Shown: piece by piece, positions 1-9,032 of the stretch
Layout of the letters: each line of letters opens with the position of its first letter
Position numbering within the stretch: position 1 is the stretch's first letter
NCBI GenBank assembly: GCA_029945425.1
Contig: JAQSDV010000007.1
Location: 186,001-250,000 of the forward strand
Length of the DNA stretch: 64,000 nt
Source of the DNA: a bacterium
GTDB lineage: Bacteria; Pseudomonadota; Alphaproteobacteria; Micavibrionales; UBA2020
Direction of reading: 5' to 3'
The notes under the pieces: model-generated
The model's input: only the letters and a program-made list of their open reading frames with translations
Told to the model about the DNA's origin: nothing
The model's database searches: none
Translations under genes and position numbers: made by a program

Positions 1-1162
1 TCAGCACCGATGCGCCCATGTAGCCGCTGGTCTGGCGGAGATCCGAAACGGTCAGCGCGTCAGCGCCAAGCGAAACCTGCGCGGTTGCGAAATTATCCCA
101 GAATGCCTTGAGGCCGAGCGGCAGGATGGCGGGGCCATTTGCCTCGAGCGGCTTCATCAGGTCAGCCTTGCCGGACAGCGCCGCGAAATTCACGTTTTTC
201 GCGTAGGTTTTGCTTTCCGCTTCGGCATAAGACGTGTCGAAATCCTTGGAGGTCATGGAGGCCGTTTTCCAGCCCTCTTTCACCTGGCCCCAAAGGTCCT
301 GCATATCGGCCAGACGGCCTTCCCAATGCTCGGCGGTAAAGACGCGGTAAAGCGCCTTGCGTTCCGACGCGCGGGTCAGGATGTTGGAGACGAAGCCGAC
401 CTGACGGACGAAATCGGCGGTTTCGAATTTCTCGCCATGTGCCTTCAGGTTGCGGGAGATGTCATCAAACTTGTCCCACGCACCTTGATAATAAAACACG
501 GTGTCGCCGGAGCTGTCGGGCAGCAAAAGGTAATCTTTGCGCAGGTAGTCGCCGACAGCGGACAGCTTGCGCGTTACTTCTTCGTAATTGCCGCGTTCCT
601 GGAACGCGTTACGCAGGTCGGCAGGCGTCAGGCCGGCCTTGGCAAGGTTGTCCTCGGGCATCACGCGGCCTTCGGCGGCCAGCATGTTGCGTTTCAGCGA
701 CGGGTCGAGCAGGCCGTCGTTCTTGAACAGGTCGCGGCGCGACGGCACGGGAACCTTGTACCACAGGCGCTCCATCTCGTCGTAACGGCCATTGAACGTT
801 TCGACGGCGAAAATTTTGGCGAGGCCGCCATGTTCGCGCGCGGAATCCAGCAGGTTGCGAGTCTCGTTGCGGTCGAGGTATTTGGTGAAATCTTCCATGA
901 CGAATTTCTCGCCGGATTTTGCGACGATGTCGCGCACCTTGTCGAAATTCTTCCAGAAACCGGGGGTATCGACGATGTATTTGCCTTCGTCGTCGGGTGT
1001 CAGGAAATCCGCCTTGGTCAGCTTGTTGCCCTGTTCGGCAATAGCCTCCATCATCGCGGTCAGGTTTTCGCCTGAAAACGCGCGCGTCTTGTATTTTTCC
1101 TGTTCGGGATGTTCAACCAGCGCCGCAATGATGGCCTGCTTGATATAACGTCCACCGCTCAT
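1..1162 (-). CDS. Repeat-containing protein of unknown function, C-terminus truncated by window edge
   Basis: Open minus-strand frame starting at CAT 1160-1162 (MSGGRYIKQAIIAALVEHPEQEKYKTRAFSGENL...) and reading through position 1; absent from the ORF track because it has no stop in the window. Overlaps the stop of the upstream gene (TCAT, 1159-1162). Contains repeated segments of the type FWKNFDKV..GEKF..DF / AWDKFDDI..GEKF..DF. Confidence 0.75.
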   Translation of the reverse strand, partial: MSGGRYIKQAIIAALVEHPEQEKYKTRAFSGENLTAMMEAIAEQGNKLTKADFLTPDDEGKYIVDTPGFWKNFDKVRDIVAKSGEKFVMEDFTKYLDRNETRNLLDSAREHGGLAKIFAVETFNGRYDEMERLWYKVPVPSRRDLFKNDGLLDPSLKRNMLAAEGRVMPEDNLAKAGLTPADLRNAFQERGNYEEVTRKLSAVGDYLRKDYLLLPDSSGDTVFYYQGAWDKFDDISRNLKAHGEKFETADFVRQVGFVSNILTRASERKALYRVFTAEHWEGRLADMQDLWGQVKEGWKTASMTSKDFDTSYAEAESKTYAKNVNFAALSGKADLMKPLEANGPAILPLGLKAFWDNFATAQVSLGADALTVSDLRQTSGYMGASVL

Positions 1163-1506
1163 ATCGTCCCCTTGATCTCTTTGTAGAGAGTTTTGGTTAC
1201 TCCGTTCCGGTGGCAGACCTTTTCAATGTCCTTTTCCGTCATCAGCGCGTTCAATGGAATGAACATCACCTTGACGTCGGAATTTTGAAGGGCCGCCTCC
1301 AGCTCCAGAAGCGTCTCGCACGACGTAACAGCCTTGTCGTGCTTGATCATATTGGCTTCCCAGCCCGACGGGACATGGAAGAGGCGGCTGCCATGGGGCA
1401 GGAACACAGGTCCCCGCTCCATCGCCTTTTGCTGGGCGACTGCGGCCGCCACTTCTTCCATTAATCCTGTCGACATTACATGCCTCTCGTTGGCCGGAAC
1501 GCTCAT
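1159..1506 (-). CDS. Small hypothetical protein in VWA/AAA+ operon
   Basis: 115 aa ORF (an internal start at 1476 is possible); sits between the AAA+ gene and the repeat-protein gene with a 4-bp overlap downstream. Confidence 0.7.
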   Translation of the reverse strand: MSVPANERHVMSTGLMEEVAAAVAQQKAMERGPVFLPHGSRLFHVPSGWEANMIKHDKAVTSCETLLELEAALQNSDVKVMFIPLNALMTEKDIEKVCHRNGVTKTLYKEIKGTI

Positions 1507-1515
1507 GACCTGGTC

Positions 1516-4152
1516 TTACAGGCCGACTGCTTTGTTCTTGACCACGAACTTGGCGTACATCATGTCCACCTTATCGTCGGTCAGGAGTTGCGGCAGCGTG
1601 GGTGTCTTGCCTTTCAGGTGCTCGACATCCACGTCGTTGCGATACTTGAACGCATCGACCAGACGGTCCTTGATCGACGGCTGCATGCCGCGGGTCAGTT
1701 CCGTGATCGCCGCGTCGACTTTCGCTTCGGCGTTTGCGTCATGGCGGTCCACATGGATCACGCCCGCTTCCTTGAACGCGGACAACAGCTTGGAGGGGGC
1801 CTTTTCGGACACCACCAGCGTCTTGTTGCGCGCTTCGTTGCGGACGATATGGATCGTCACGGGGCGTTCGCCATTTTCGTCGGTGTAGAGGACCTGGACG
1901 GACGTCGTCGCGATCTTCTTGTCCGACTTGCCTTCGGCGATGAACAGCGCCTCGTCATGGTCGAGGATCGAACCCGAGGATGCAGGAGCCGCAGCAGGTG
2001 CAGCGCTGTCATTCGCGGCGCCCTTGGTCAGCGGGCGGATGTTCTGTTCCCAGACAGCCGAGAGGTTTTTCGCGCCGACGGTCGGCATGGCGAGCGATGC
2101 CATGAAATCGTCGTGATGCACGAGGTCCTTCAGCGTGAAGTCTAGGTCCTTGTTCTGCAGCGCGTAAACGGCCGTGTCCTTGATGATCGCGCCTGCGAGC
2201 GGGTGGCCGGCAAACACCGACTCCGGATCGCGGTTGGTCACGAACAGCTCGTTGGTCGGCGCGTTGTCTTTTTGCGAGACGTAGGTCAGCGCATCCAGGA
2301 ATTTCTTCGGCGTCACAATTTCATCATTGGTCGCCGTGATTTCCGGGTTGGTCTGGCGCAGGAAATCGCAGAACACTTTGCGTGCCATGACGGCCTGTTT
2401 GGACAGGTCGCGGTCATTGAACGCGGAGATGTTCAGGTCTTCCTCGACCGAGCGCTGTTTGGAGCGTGCGGCTTCCTGCAGGGTGATGTCGCGCAGCGCG
2501 AATTCCTGCATGCCTTTTTGCAGCTTCATATACAGCTTGTTTTTGCCGACGGCGCCCGATTTCTCGTACACCATGCGTTCCAGGAACTCGGTCAGGCGCG
2601 TGCCGAAATTGAGCGAGGGATTTTCCTCGACCGGATCGGACAGTTTGGGCGCCTTGTCCCAGCTGCCCATGCTCATCGGGCGGGGTGCGTCTTCTTTTTG
2701 CATGCGGGGGCGGATTGGAATCGCCTCTTCAAGGTGCTGCTTGATCTTGCGGAAGTCGATGCCCTCTTTCTTCGAGTATTCATCGTCAACTTCTTCCACG
2801 AGGTCGGCATGGCCATTCGAGGTGATCTTTTCGGCATCCGTCATCTGCTGCCACTTATCGTAGAACTTCGCGAGTTTTTCCGACGAGTTGACGACGTTTT
2901 TCCAGTTTTTCAGCAGCGTTTCCTGCAATTCGGGAACCTGGCCGCCTTCGGTTTCCGCTTTCGTCTTGCGGAGCCACATCAGCCAATCGCCGAATGCATC
3001 GGGATCTTTATCTGCCTGTTCCTTGAACGCGGTGTAGAGCGTGGAAACGGGCAGGCCCACCATCATCTGGCAGATACGGTGCTGCCAGTCGATAATGTCG
3101 GGATCGGGCAGCGTCTGGGGAGACAGGCGCGAGTAAACCGATTTGTTGAGCGAGCGCGTGGTGACGCCGTCTTCTTTTTTGTTACCGGTCAAGGTAACGA
3201 AGAAGCCGGGTTTCATGTCTTCACGGCGGAAAACGAACTCGGAAGGGCCTGCCGAAGCATCTTTGTTCTTCAGCGGGTTTTCGACCGTGCATTCCTTCAA
3301 TTCGCCGATGCAGAACTGCCAGACGGTTTGCAGGTTGTCGTCGGTGCCTTCGCGCGACTTGTTGTACTCGTCGAGGACGATCTCTTCGCCAGCCATGAAT
3401 TTGCGGATCAGCGGGCCGTATTGCGAGTTCATGCCGAGCGCGTTGCCGCCGGCATTGTCGAGGCCTTCGATTTTCGAGACTTTTTTCAGGACTTCGAAAG
3501 CGGCTTCGACTTTGTCGTTGCCGGCCGTTTTCAGGCCGTTCCAGTCGATCGATGCAACCTGGCCTTCATCGTTCAAGGTCACGACTTCGGAGGGCAGGCC
3601 CTTCAGCAGCGCCACCGACAGGGGCTCGAGCGCGCCAGCCATCAGGCGCTTGTCGATCGATTTCGGCAGCGCGTCGCCCGCGCCGAAGTCGAGGACCATT
3701 TCGAACAGCAATTCGCGCATGTTCTTGCCACCGCAATCCAACACTTCGATCGGGTCGCGCGAACGCAGGCGGCCCTGCAGGGCGCCAAGGAACGATTTAC
3801 CGGCACCGGGATCGCCGATCATCATCTGCGTGCGGTTGGTGGAGGTCGGCTTGCGGCGTTCCAGACCGTCGAAGAACAGCGGCAGCATGGAGGGGACGGG
3901 CATGTCCGCATACGCCATGGCGATGACTTCTTTATAGGGACGGTCCGAGAAAACTTTCATCGGATAGGTGTCGTCGGCGATGACGGACAAAACCTGCTCC
4001 AGATCGGCGCGGCCGTTATGCTCGACGCGCTGCGAACCCCACATCGGGTAGGGGCGGTCGGAGGTGCCAAGCGGCTTCTCGAGAGACTTCAGATCCTCGG
4101 GCGTGAGGTCTTTCAGCGGCGTCTTCAGCGGCGAGATTTTGTTGTTTTTCAT
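1516..4152 (-). CDS. MoxR/CobS-like AAA+ ATPase with long C-terminal extension
   Basis: 878 aa; Walker A GDPGAGKS, Walker B-like EEIVLDEYNKS, sensor-like FFVTLTGNKKEDGVTTRSLNKSVYSR; directly downstream of a VWA gene with ATGA overlap (4149-4152). Confidence 0.75.
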   Translation of the reverse strand: MKNNKISPLKTPLKDLTPEDLKSLEKPLGTSDRPYPMWGSQRVEHNGRADLEQVLSVIADDTYPMKVFSDRPYKEVIAMAYADMPVPSMLPLFFDGLERRKPTSTNRTQMMIGDPGAGKSFLGALQGRLRSRDPIEVLDCGGKNMRELLFEMVLDFGAGDALPKSIDKRLMAGALEPLSVALLKGLPSEVVTLNDEGQVASIDWNGLKTAGNDKVEAAFEVLKKVSKIEGLDNAGGNALGMNSQYGPLIRKFMAGEEIVLDEYNKSREGTDDNLQTVWQFCIGELKECTVENPLKNKDASAGPSEFVFRREDMKPGFFVTLTGNKKEDGVTTRSLNKSVYSRLSPQTLPDPDIIDWQHRICQMMVGLPVSTLYTAFKEQADKDPDAFGDWLMWLRKTKAETEGGQVPELQETLLKNWKNVVNSSEKLAKFYDKWQQMTDAEKITSNGHADLVEEVDDEYSKKEGIDFRKIKQHLEEAIPIRPRMQKEDAPRPMSMGSWDKAPKLSDPVEENPSLNFGTRLTEFLERMVYEKSGAVGKNKLYMKLQKGMQEFALRDITLQEAARSKQRSVEEDLNISAFNDRDLSKQAVMARKVFCDFLRQTNPEITATNDEIVTPKKFLDALTYVSQKDNAPTNELFVTNRDPESVFAGHPLAGAIIKDTAVYALQNKDLDFTLKDLVHHDDFMASLAMPTVGAKNLSAVWEQNIRPLTKGAANDSAAPAAAPASSGSILDHDEALFIAEGKSDKKIATTSVQVLYTDENGERPVTIHIVRNEARNKTLVVSEKAPSKLLSAFKEAGVIHVDRHDANAEAKVDAAITELTRGMQPSIKDRLVDAFKYRNDVDVEHLKGKTPTLPQLLTDDKVDMMYAKFVVKNKAVGL

Positions 4153-7100
4153 GGCTTCCTATCCATTTTGTTATGAGCCCTATTCATGGCCCGGCGTTTT
4201 TGATTGTTCGGAACGGCGACAAAGCTGCCGACCTTCTTCACTTTTTCAAGCAGTAGCCCGACGATCGCCATCGGGATTTCATTGGGATTGTTACCAAGCG
4301 TAACCCCCACGTCCTGGTAGTTTTTATGGCCTTTGATCTTCTTGGCCATCGTCTCCATGCTCGTGTTCGGATTGCCGATGATGGCCGTATCGAACGTGAT
4401 TTTATCCGAGTATTCGAACATGGTCATGATGCGTTCGGTCGAGGGCGCGGGGTCGAACATGTCGCCGTCCGAGATAATCAGGACGTGCGTGAAGCCCGAC
4501 AGCGTACCGCTCTTGCCGCGTTGTTCGCCGATCGTTTTCGCGACCTTCTTGATCGCGGGCGCGAGGTCGGTGCCGGAATTCAGGCCCTTCTGCGCGCGCG
4601 CCATCTGCTTGCCGATTTCGACGCGGTCGGCGCCCGGCGTGATCAGCATGGGCGGGTTTGCATCGCCCCACATGCCGACATAGACGTTCATCTTCATGTC
4701 TTTGCCGGAGGCGGCTTCGAACATGATGGCGGCCGCCTGCAGCGCGGAGTTCAGCGCCTTGCCGTTCATGGAGCCGGAACCGTCGATCATGATGACGATG
4801 TCGACTTCGGTCGGGACCATTTTCACCTGATCGGTGTGGAACCGTTTCAGGTCGTTTTCTTCGACGTCACCCGTCTTGCGCTTGATCGTGAGGTTGCGGT
4901 GAGCTTCGACGTTGAAGCGGTCCTTGACCTCGCCGTTTTCGGGCAGGATTTCGAGGGACGACGAGACTGCGCGCTTGCGCTGCAGCTGGCGTTCCTGAAC
5001 ATCCTTGAACAATTTGCGCACGCGGCTGATCGGGCCTGCCAGTTCCGCGATGCGTTTCTGGTAGTCGGTCCAATCCAGCTTGGCGAGTTCTTCGAGAGAT
5101 TTGCCGTCGCCATGGCCGGCCTGTTTGGACGGCTTGCCGGGTTTGCCTTTGCCGGGCTTGCCCTTGCCTTCGCCATCCTGGCCGTCTTCGCCATCCTGAC
5201 CGTCGGCGTCGGCGCCTTCTTCGCCTTTTTGTTTGCGCTTATCGAGCTCTTTTTCCAGCTCGTCAGCGGTCATGCCGTCGTCGCCATCGGCATCTTCGCC
5301 GTCCGCGTCTTCGCCATCTGCATCTTCGCCTTCGCCGTCCTGGCCTTCGCCGTCGGCATCCTTGCCTTCGCCGTTCGGGTCCAGTTCGTCGCTGGGCAAT
5401 TCGGTCGAGCCTTTGGGGGCGGGCTGGTCGCCGGCGCCTTCGACGGGAACGGTGTCCTCATCGTCCTGCCCGAGCTTGCCTTCTTTGCCTTTGCTTTTTT
5501 GCTTGCCCTTTTTGTCGCCGTCCTGGCCTTCGCCATCTTCGCCGTCGCCGTCCTGCTCCTCGCCGTCTTCGCCCTTCTCGCCTTTTTTGCCTTTTTCTTT
5601 CTTGTCGCCCTTTTTATCCTTGTCGCCTTTTTTGCCGTCTTTTTTCTTGCCGTCTTTATCTTTGCCTTCCTGACCATCGGCGTCGTCGCCGTCTGCGTCA
5701 TCGGAATCGTCGTCCTGCTCGCCTTGCGGTTTGCCGCGATCCTTTTTGCCTTTTTGGGGCTTGCCCTTGCCTTTACCTTTGCCCTTGCCTTTACCCTGGC
5801 CCTGGCCTTCTTGTCCGTCGTCGCCCTCCTGGCCGTCCTGACCATCCTGGCCGTCGTCGCCATCCTGATCGTCGCCGTCCTCGTCCTGATCCTGGTCGAG
5901 GTCCTTGCCGTCCTGTTTCTTTTTGTCTTTCTGGTTCTTCGGATCCTTCTGCGCCTTGTCCAGATTTTCGTCGATCTGGTCATTGGCCATCTTCAGGATT
6001 TTCTGGATCAGGTCTTCGGCGTAATCGCGCCAGATTTCATCGATGATTTCCTTGCGGTCGGCATCGGCGCGTTCAACGCGGTTTTTCAGGTTGGCCCAGC
6101 CGAACAGGCGTTCGTGCTGCTTGGGCTGCAAATTCTCGAGGCCTTTCGGGCCGCCCGCGAGGTCGCGCAGGTGTTTGAAATCGGCGTGTTCGATGCCGTC
6201 GGTGTCATCCTTCTGGCCCGCAGGGCGCGCATTCAGCGTCGCGGTTTTACGGACGAGGCTGGGATCGATGCCCACTTTAGCCCAGCCGGCTTCGGTATCG
6301 TCGAACAGCGCATTGTTGGCAAAGAAGCTGAGCTGAACCGTGTTGCACAGGTTCATGTAGCGTTTCAGTTCTTCGGACATGCCGTCGTTCGGCAGGCGCG
6401 TCAGGCCGACGCCGCGATGCGTGACGGCGGTGTTGTTGAGCGATACGCCGAAATCCTGAAGCAGCTGCGAGCCCATGTTGGACACGAAGCGGTTGGCGAC
6501 GTTTTCTTCGGCGGCGGTGAACATCATGTGGCGCAGCTGCCATTCCGTCGACAGCATGGTCAGTTTTTTATATTCGTCGGGCTTGAGCTTGGGGCCCTTC
6601 TTCATCTGCGCCAGCCGCGACTTTTTCATCAGCGGCTGCATTTCCTTGAAAACTTCCTTCATCCGCTTCGGATAGGTGACCGAGAGCAGAGAATGGCCGA
6701 TTTCTCGATACACGTCGGCGCGGGCATGTTCGAAGCCCACGATCATCGATTGCATGAAATCGACGTTGATCAGGTTCTTGGCGCGGTCAAACGTGAAACC
6801 GGTGCCGGGTTCGCCCCAGCCGTATTTCGTGTCCTTGTCGCGCAGCGCTTCGCGGATATGGTGCGCGTGGCTGAGCAACTCGCCATAGGCGAAATCGGTG
6901 GTGGAAACCTGTTTCCACAGTTCGGACTGGGGAAGCGTGACGCCTTCGGCGGGGGGCTTCAGCCAGGTTTTCATCTGGTCGGGATTCGCCGACAGGAACG
7001 CGAGCGACGCGCCCCAGATCAATTGTGTTTCGGGTGTGTCGAAACGCGGCTCCTGCGGGGCCTTGCCGGTTGCGACGGCTTCCAGCGCGTTCAGCGTCTC

Positions 7101-7286
7101 TTTTTGATAGTCGGGATCGGCGCTGCGGATCGCGCCCATGAAGGCCTTGAGGTCTTCGAAGGTAAAGGGGGTCGGGTTTTCTTCGGCTTGAGCGGCGCGC
7201 AGCTTCGAGTTCAGCATAAGGCGATGCCGCGTCAGCGGTTCGCGCAAAATGCTCTCGATCTTCCTACGGTCAGAGGGCGCAGCCAT
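4149..7286 (-). CDS. CobT-like von Willebrand factor A (VWA) domain protein with large charged low-complexity linker
   Basis: 1045 aa; C-terminal MIDAS motif DIVIMIDGSGSM and HVLIISDGDMFD; central K/G/D/E/Q-rich region. Confidence 0.8.
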   Translation of the reverse strand: MAAPSDRRKIESILREPLTRHRLMLNSKLRAAQAEENPTPFTFEDLKAFMGAIRSADPDYQKETLNALEAVATGKAPQEPRFDTPETQLIWGASLAFLSANPDQMKTWLKPPAEGVTLPQSELWKQVSTTDFAYGELLSHAHHIREALRDKDTKYGWGEPGTGFTFDRAKNLINVDFMQSMIVGFEHARADVYREIGHSLLSVTYPKRMKEVFKEMQPLMKKSRLAQMKKGPKLKPDEYKKLTMLSTEWQLRHMMFTAAEENVANRFVSNMGSQLLQDFGVSLNNTAVTHRGVGLTRLPNDGMSEELKRYMNLCNTVQLSFFANNALFDDTEAGWAKVGIDPSLVRKTATLNARPAGQKDDTDGIEHADFKHLRDLAGGPKGLENLQPKQHERLFGWANLKNRVERADADRKEIIDEIWRDYAEDLIQKILKMANDQIDENLDKAQKDPKNQKDKKKQDGKDLDQDQDEDGDDQDGDDGQDGQDGQEGDDGQEGQGQGKGKGKGKGKGKPQKGKKDRGKPQGEQDDDSDDADGDDADGQEGKDKDGKKKDGKKGDKDKKGDKKEKGKKGEKGEDGEEQDGDGEDGEGQDGDKKGKQKSKGKEGKLGQDDEDTVPVEGAGDQPAPKGSTELPSDELDPNGEGKDADGEGQDGEGEDADGEDADGEDADGDDGMTADELEKELDKRKQKGEEGADADGQDGEDGQDGEGKGKPGKGKPGKPSKQAGHGDGKSLEELAKLDWTDYQKRIAELAGPISRVRKLFKDVQERQLQRKRAVSSSLEILPENGEVKDRFNVEAHRNLTIKRKTGDVEENDLKRFHTDQVKMVPTEVDIVIMIDGSGSMNGKALNSALQAAAIMFEAASGKDMKMNVYVGMWGDANPPMLITPGADRVEIGKQMARAQKGLNSGTDLAPAIKKVAKTIGEQRGKSGTLSGFTHVLIISDGDMFDPAPSTERIMTMFEYSDKITFDTAIIGNPNTSMETMAKKIKGHKNYQDVGVTLGNNPNEIPMAIVGLLLEKVKKVGSFVAVPNNQKRRAMNRAHNKMDRKP
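5110..5950 (-). repeat. Low-complexity coding region (GKGKGK..., DGxDGxDG..., KKGDKKxK)
   Basis: Direct reading of the translated VWA ORF; short degenerate DNA repeats such as gccgtcctggccttcgccatcttcgccgtc. Confidence 0.85.
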
Positions 7287-7304
7287 GTTTTATAACCCGT
7301 AACA

Positions 7305-7320
7305 GTTAAAGTTTAGTTAA
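7305..7320 (-). promoter_or_regulatory. Candidate CtrA box upstream of VWA/AAA+ operon
   Basis: GTTAA-AGTTTAG-TTAA on + strand = TTAA-N7-TTAAC on the minus strand, matching the Caulobacter CtrA consensus; 18 bp upstream of the ATG at 7286. Confidence 0.5.
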
Positions 7321-7802
7321 ACAGTCACCGCGTTCAAAAGAGATCCATGCCCGTCTTGCTTCTGACGGAGGTTTTTTGTCGCAGTTTGTGGAGCGTTTTT
7401 TTTACAATCAGAACGGTATCAGTTTTTATGAAACCGACAAGACCAAAAAACGAAAGAGTCGAAAAAAGATGCGCTGCGTAGCAGCATTTAAATTTCAAGA
7501 AATGCGAAAACGATATCCCGATAACATCGAAAAGCGTCATTTATGAAAATCATATTTTTTCATAAATTTAAAATCTCCTTCGCGATTACGCAAAGAAACT
7601 CAACAACGATAAGCATTAGCGGCTTTTTCCTATTCAGCCTTGAAAAGGCAAGTGCTTACGCGCAAAAACGGCGCGGCAGCATTTTCCAAAATATCCCGCG
7701 CATGGGCTTGAAAGTCTTTTTGTCGCCCCTGCACGCCGCTGCGCGAAAAATCCGGCGGAAAAATGCCGACTCGATTGCGACTCGGAACGGGCGTTTCAGC
7801 AT

Positions 7803-7835
7803 AAAAAAAGCCCCCGGTTTCGCGGGGGCTTTTTC
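7803..7835. terminator. Rho-independent terminator
   Basis: aaaaaaagcccccggtttcgcgggggctttttct: GC-rich stem flanked by A/T runs, downstream of the dksA-family gene. Confidence 0.8.
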
Positions 7836-7851
7836 TGTATTTGTTTGCCGC

Positions 7852-8295
7852 TTATTCGCGCATGTCGCGCTGCGTGCGTTCCTTGCGCTCGTGGCGCTCC
7901 TGCGCTTCGAGCGAAAGGGTCGCGATCGGGCGTGCCTCGAGGCGTGCGACGGAGATCGGTTCGCCCGTTTCCTCGCAATAGCCGTAGGATGCGTCGTCGA
8001 TCTTCTCGATCGCGCCGTTGATTTTCGAGATCAGCTTGCGTTCACGGTCGCGCGTGCGCAGTTCCAGCGCGTGATCCGTCTCGGCGGAGGCGCGGTCGGC
8101 GATGTCGGGCTTCTGCAGGTTGTCTTCCTGCATTTCCTTGATGGTTTCCGTGGATTCCTCCAGCAGCTCGGCTCTCCAGCGGAGCAGTTTCTGGCGGAAA
8201 TATTCCAGCATGACCGGATTCATGAATTTCTCTTTTTCGGTCGGCTTGTAATCCGGCGGCAAAATGGTCGGGGAGGTTTCTGGTTGTGCGTTCAT
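7852..8295 (-). CDS. dksA: DksA/TraR-family RNA polymerase-binding protein
   Basis: 147 aa; MNPVMLEYFRQKLLRWRAELLEES...DRASAETDHALELRTRDRERKLISKINGAIEKIDDASYGYCEETGEPISVARLEARPIATLSLEAQERHER is typical of the DksA coiled coil and C-terminal finger. Confidence 0.88.
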   Translation of the reverse strand: MNAQPETSPTILPPDYKPTEKEKFMNPVMLEYFRQKLLRWRAELLEESTETIKEMQEDNLQKPDIADRASAETDHALELRTRDRERKLISKINGAIEKIDDASYGYCEETGEPISVARLEARPIATLSLEAQERHERKERTQRDMRE

Positions 8296-8412
8296 TGCGG
8301 TTACCCTAGGGATTTTGTGTATCTATAAATTATAAACATCCCGCCCCCAATGCACAATACCGCATTCGGATTCCCTTAAATTGTGGGATTTTTTATAGAA
8401 AAGCGCGGAAAA

Positions 8413-8847
8413 TCAGCGGTTCATGCTGTGTTTGGCCAATTCCACCTGCACACGGAGGTCAATATCGTCCAGAACCTCGGCCAGAAGCGGATCCATGATC
8501 TTTTCGCGATGCTGGCCAACGATATCGGTCAATTGCTGCAGCGCAGCAACAGGAATACCGCCCTGCAGGATGCCGATCCGTACCTGATCCAGATGGTCGA
8601 GCAGCAGCGAAGCACGCTGTTTTGCGCGTTTGCGCGCCTCTTCCGAGGTGCCGCCGCCACTTTCCTGCAAAGACAGCAGCGCATCCAGCTGCCCGACGGA
8701 CATGGCGCCGCTGACGGGCTTTTGTTCTTCGGTTTCGTCAGCGCCATCGATCATGCCGCTAAAAGACGCGTCGCCCGCGCCCTTTTTGGCGCCGGTCTTG
8801 GAAACGCCCTTGGCGCCTGATGATTTTCCCGGTCCGTCGACTTTCAT
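8413..8847 (-). CDS. fliX: Flagellar assembly regulator FliX
   Basis: 144 aa with FliX-like C-terminus (LLDHLDQVRIGILQGGIPVAALQQLTDIV); divergent from flgI as in Caulobacter. Confidence 0.8.
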   Translation of the reverse strand: MKVDGPGKSSGAKGVSKTGAKKGAGDASFSGMIDGADETEEQKPVSGAMSVGQLDALLSLQESGGGTSEEARKRAKQRASLLLDHLDQVRIGILQGGIPVAALQQLTDIVGQHREKIMDPLLAEVLDDIDLRVQVELAKHSMNR

Positions 8848-8973
8848 GAATACATACTATATGCGCGTTGCGGCCACGATACCAGTCGGCAATATTTGCC
8901 CTGCGAGGGATCAGCAACGTTTATTGCCACATCTCCATTTCAATAAGTAACTGATATACAACAATTTAATGAC

Positions 8974-8989
8974 TGGCATAGTCCTCGCA
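8974..8989 (+). promoter_or_regulatory. Candidate sigma-54 promoter for flgI operon
   Basis: TGGCATAGTCCTCGCA; GG-N10-GC spacing preserved, two mismatches from TGGCACRNNNNTTGCA. Confidence 0.5.
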
Positions 8990-9032
8990 TCGTGTTTCAT
9001 CGGGAAAACATATGATCTGGGATGGGTCTGTC

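Noticed and set aside
139-1148. Overlapping plus-strand ORFs at the left edge
   Set aside because: The minus strand carries a continuous open frame with repeat structure and operonic overlap; plus ORFs look like antisense artefacts.
2203-4176. 657-aa plus-strand ORF antisense to the AAA+ gene
   Set aside because: Arises from high GC3 codon usage on the opposite strand; the sense strand carries Walker motifs.
5110-5950. Possible CRISPR or minisatellite array
   Set aside because: Repeat units are short, degenerate and in-frame with a low-complexity protein; no regular spacer/repeat architecture.
4326-7295. 989-aa plus-strand ORF antisense to the VWA gene
   Set aside because: Composition is a mirror of the K/G/D/E-rich sense protein (poly-F/A/L/V stretches); no RBS or family; the sense frame has clear VWA motifs.
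7543-8328. 261-aa plus-strand ORF across the dksA region
   Set aside because: Passes through a strong terminator and is antisense to the dksA-family gene.
8914-8929. Minus-strand sigma-54-like motif upstream of fliX (TGGCAATAAACGTTGC)
   Set aside because: GG to GC spacing is 11 rather than the required 10 nt.
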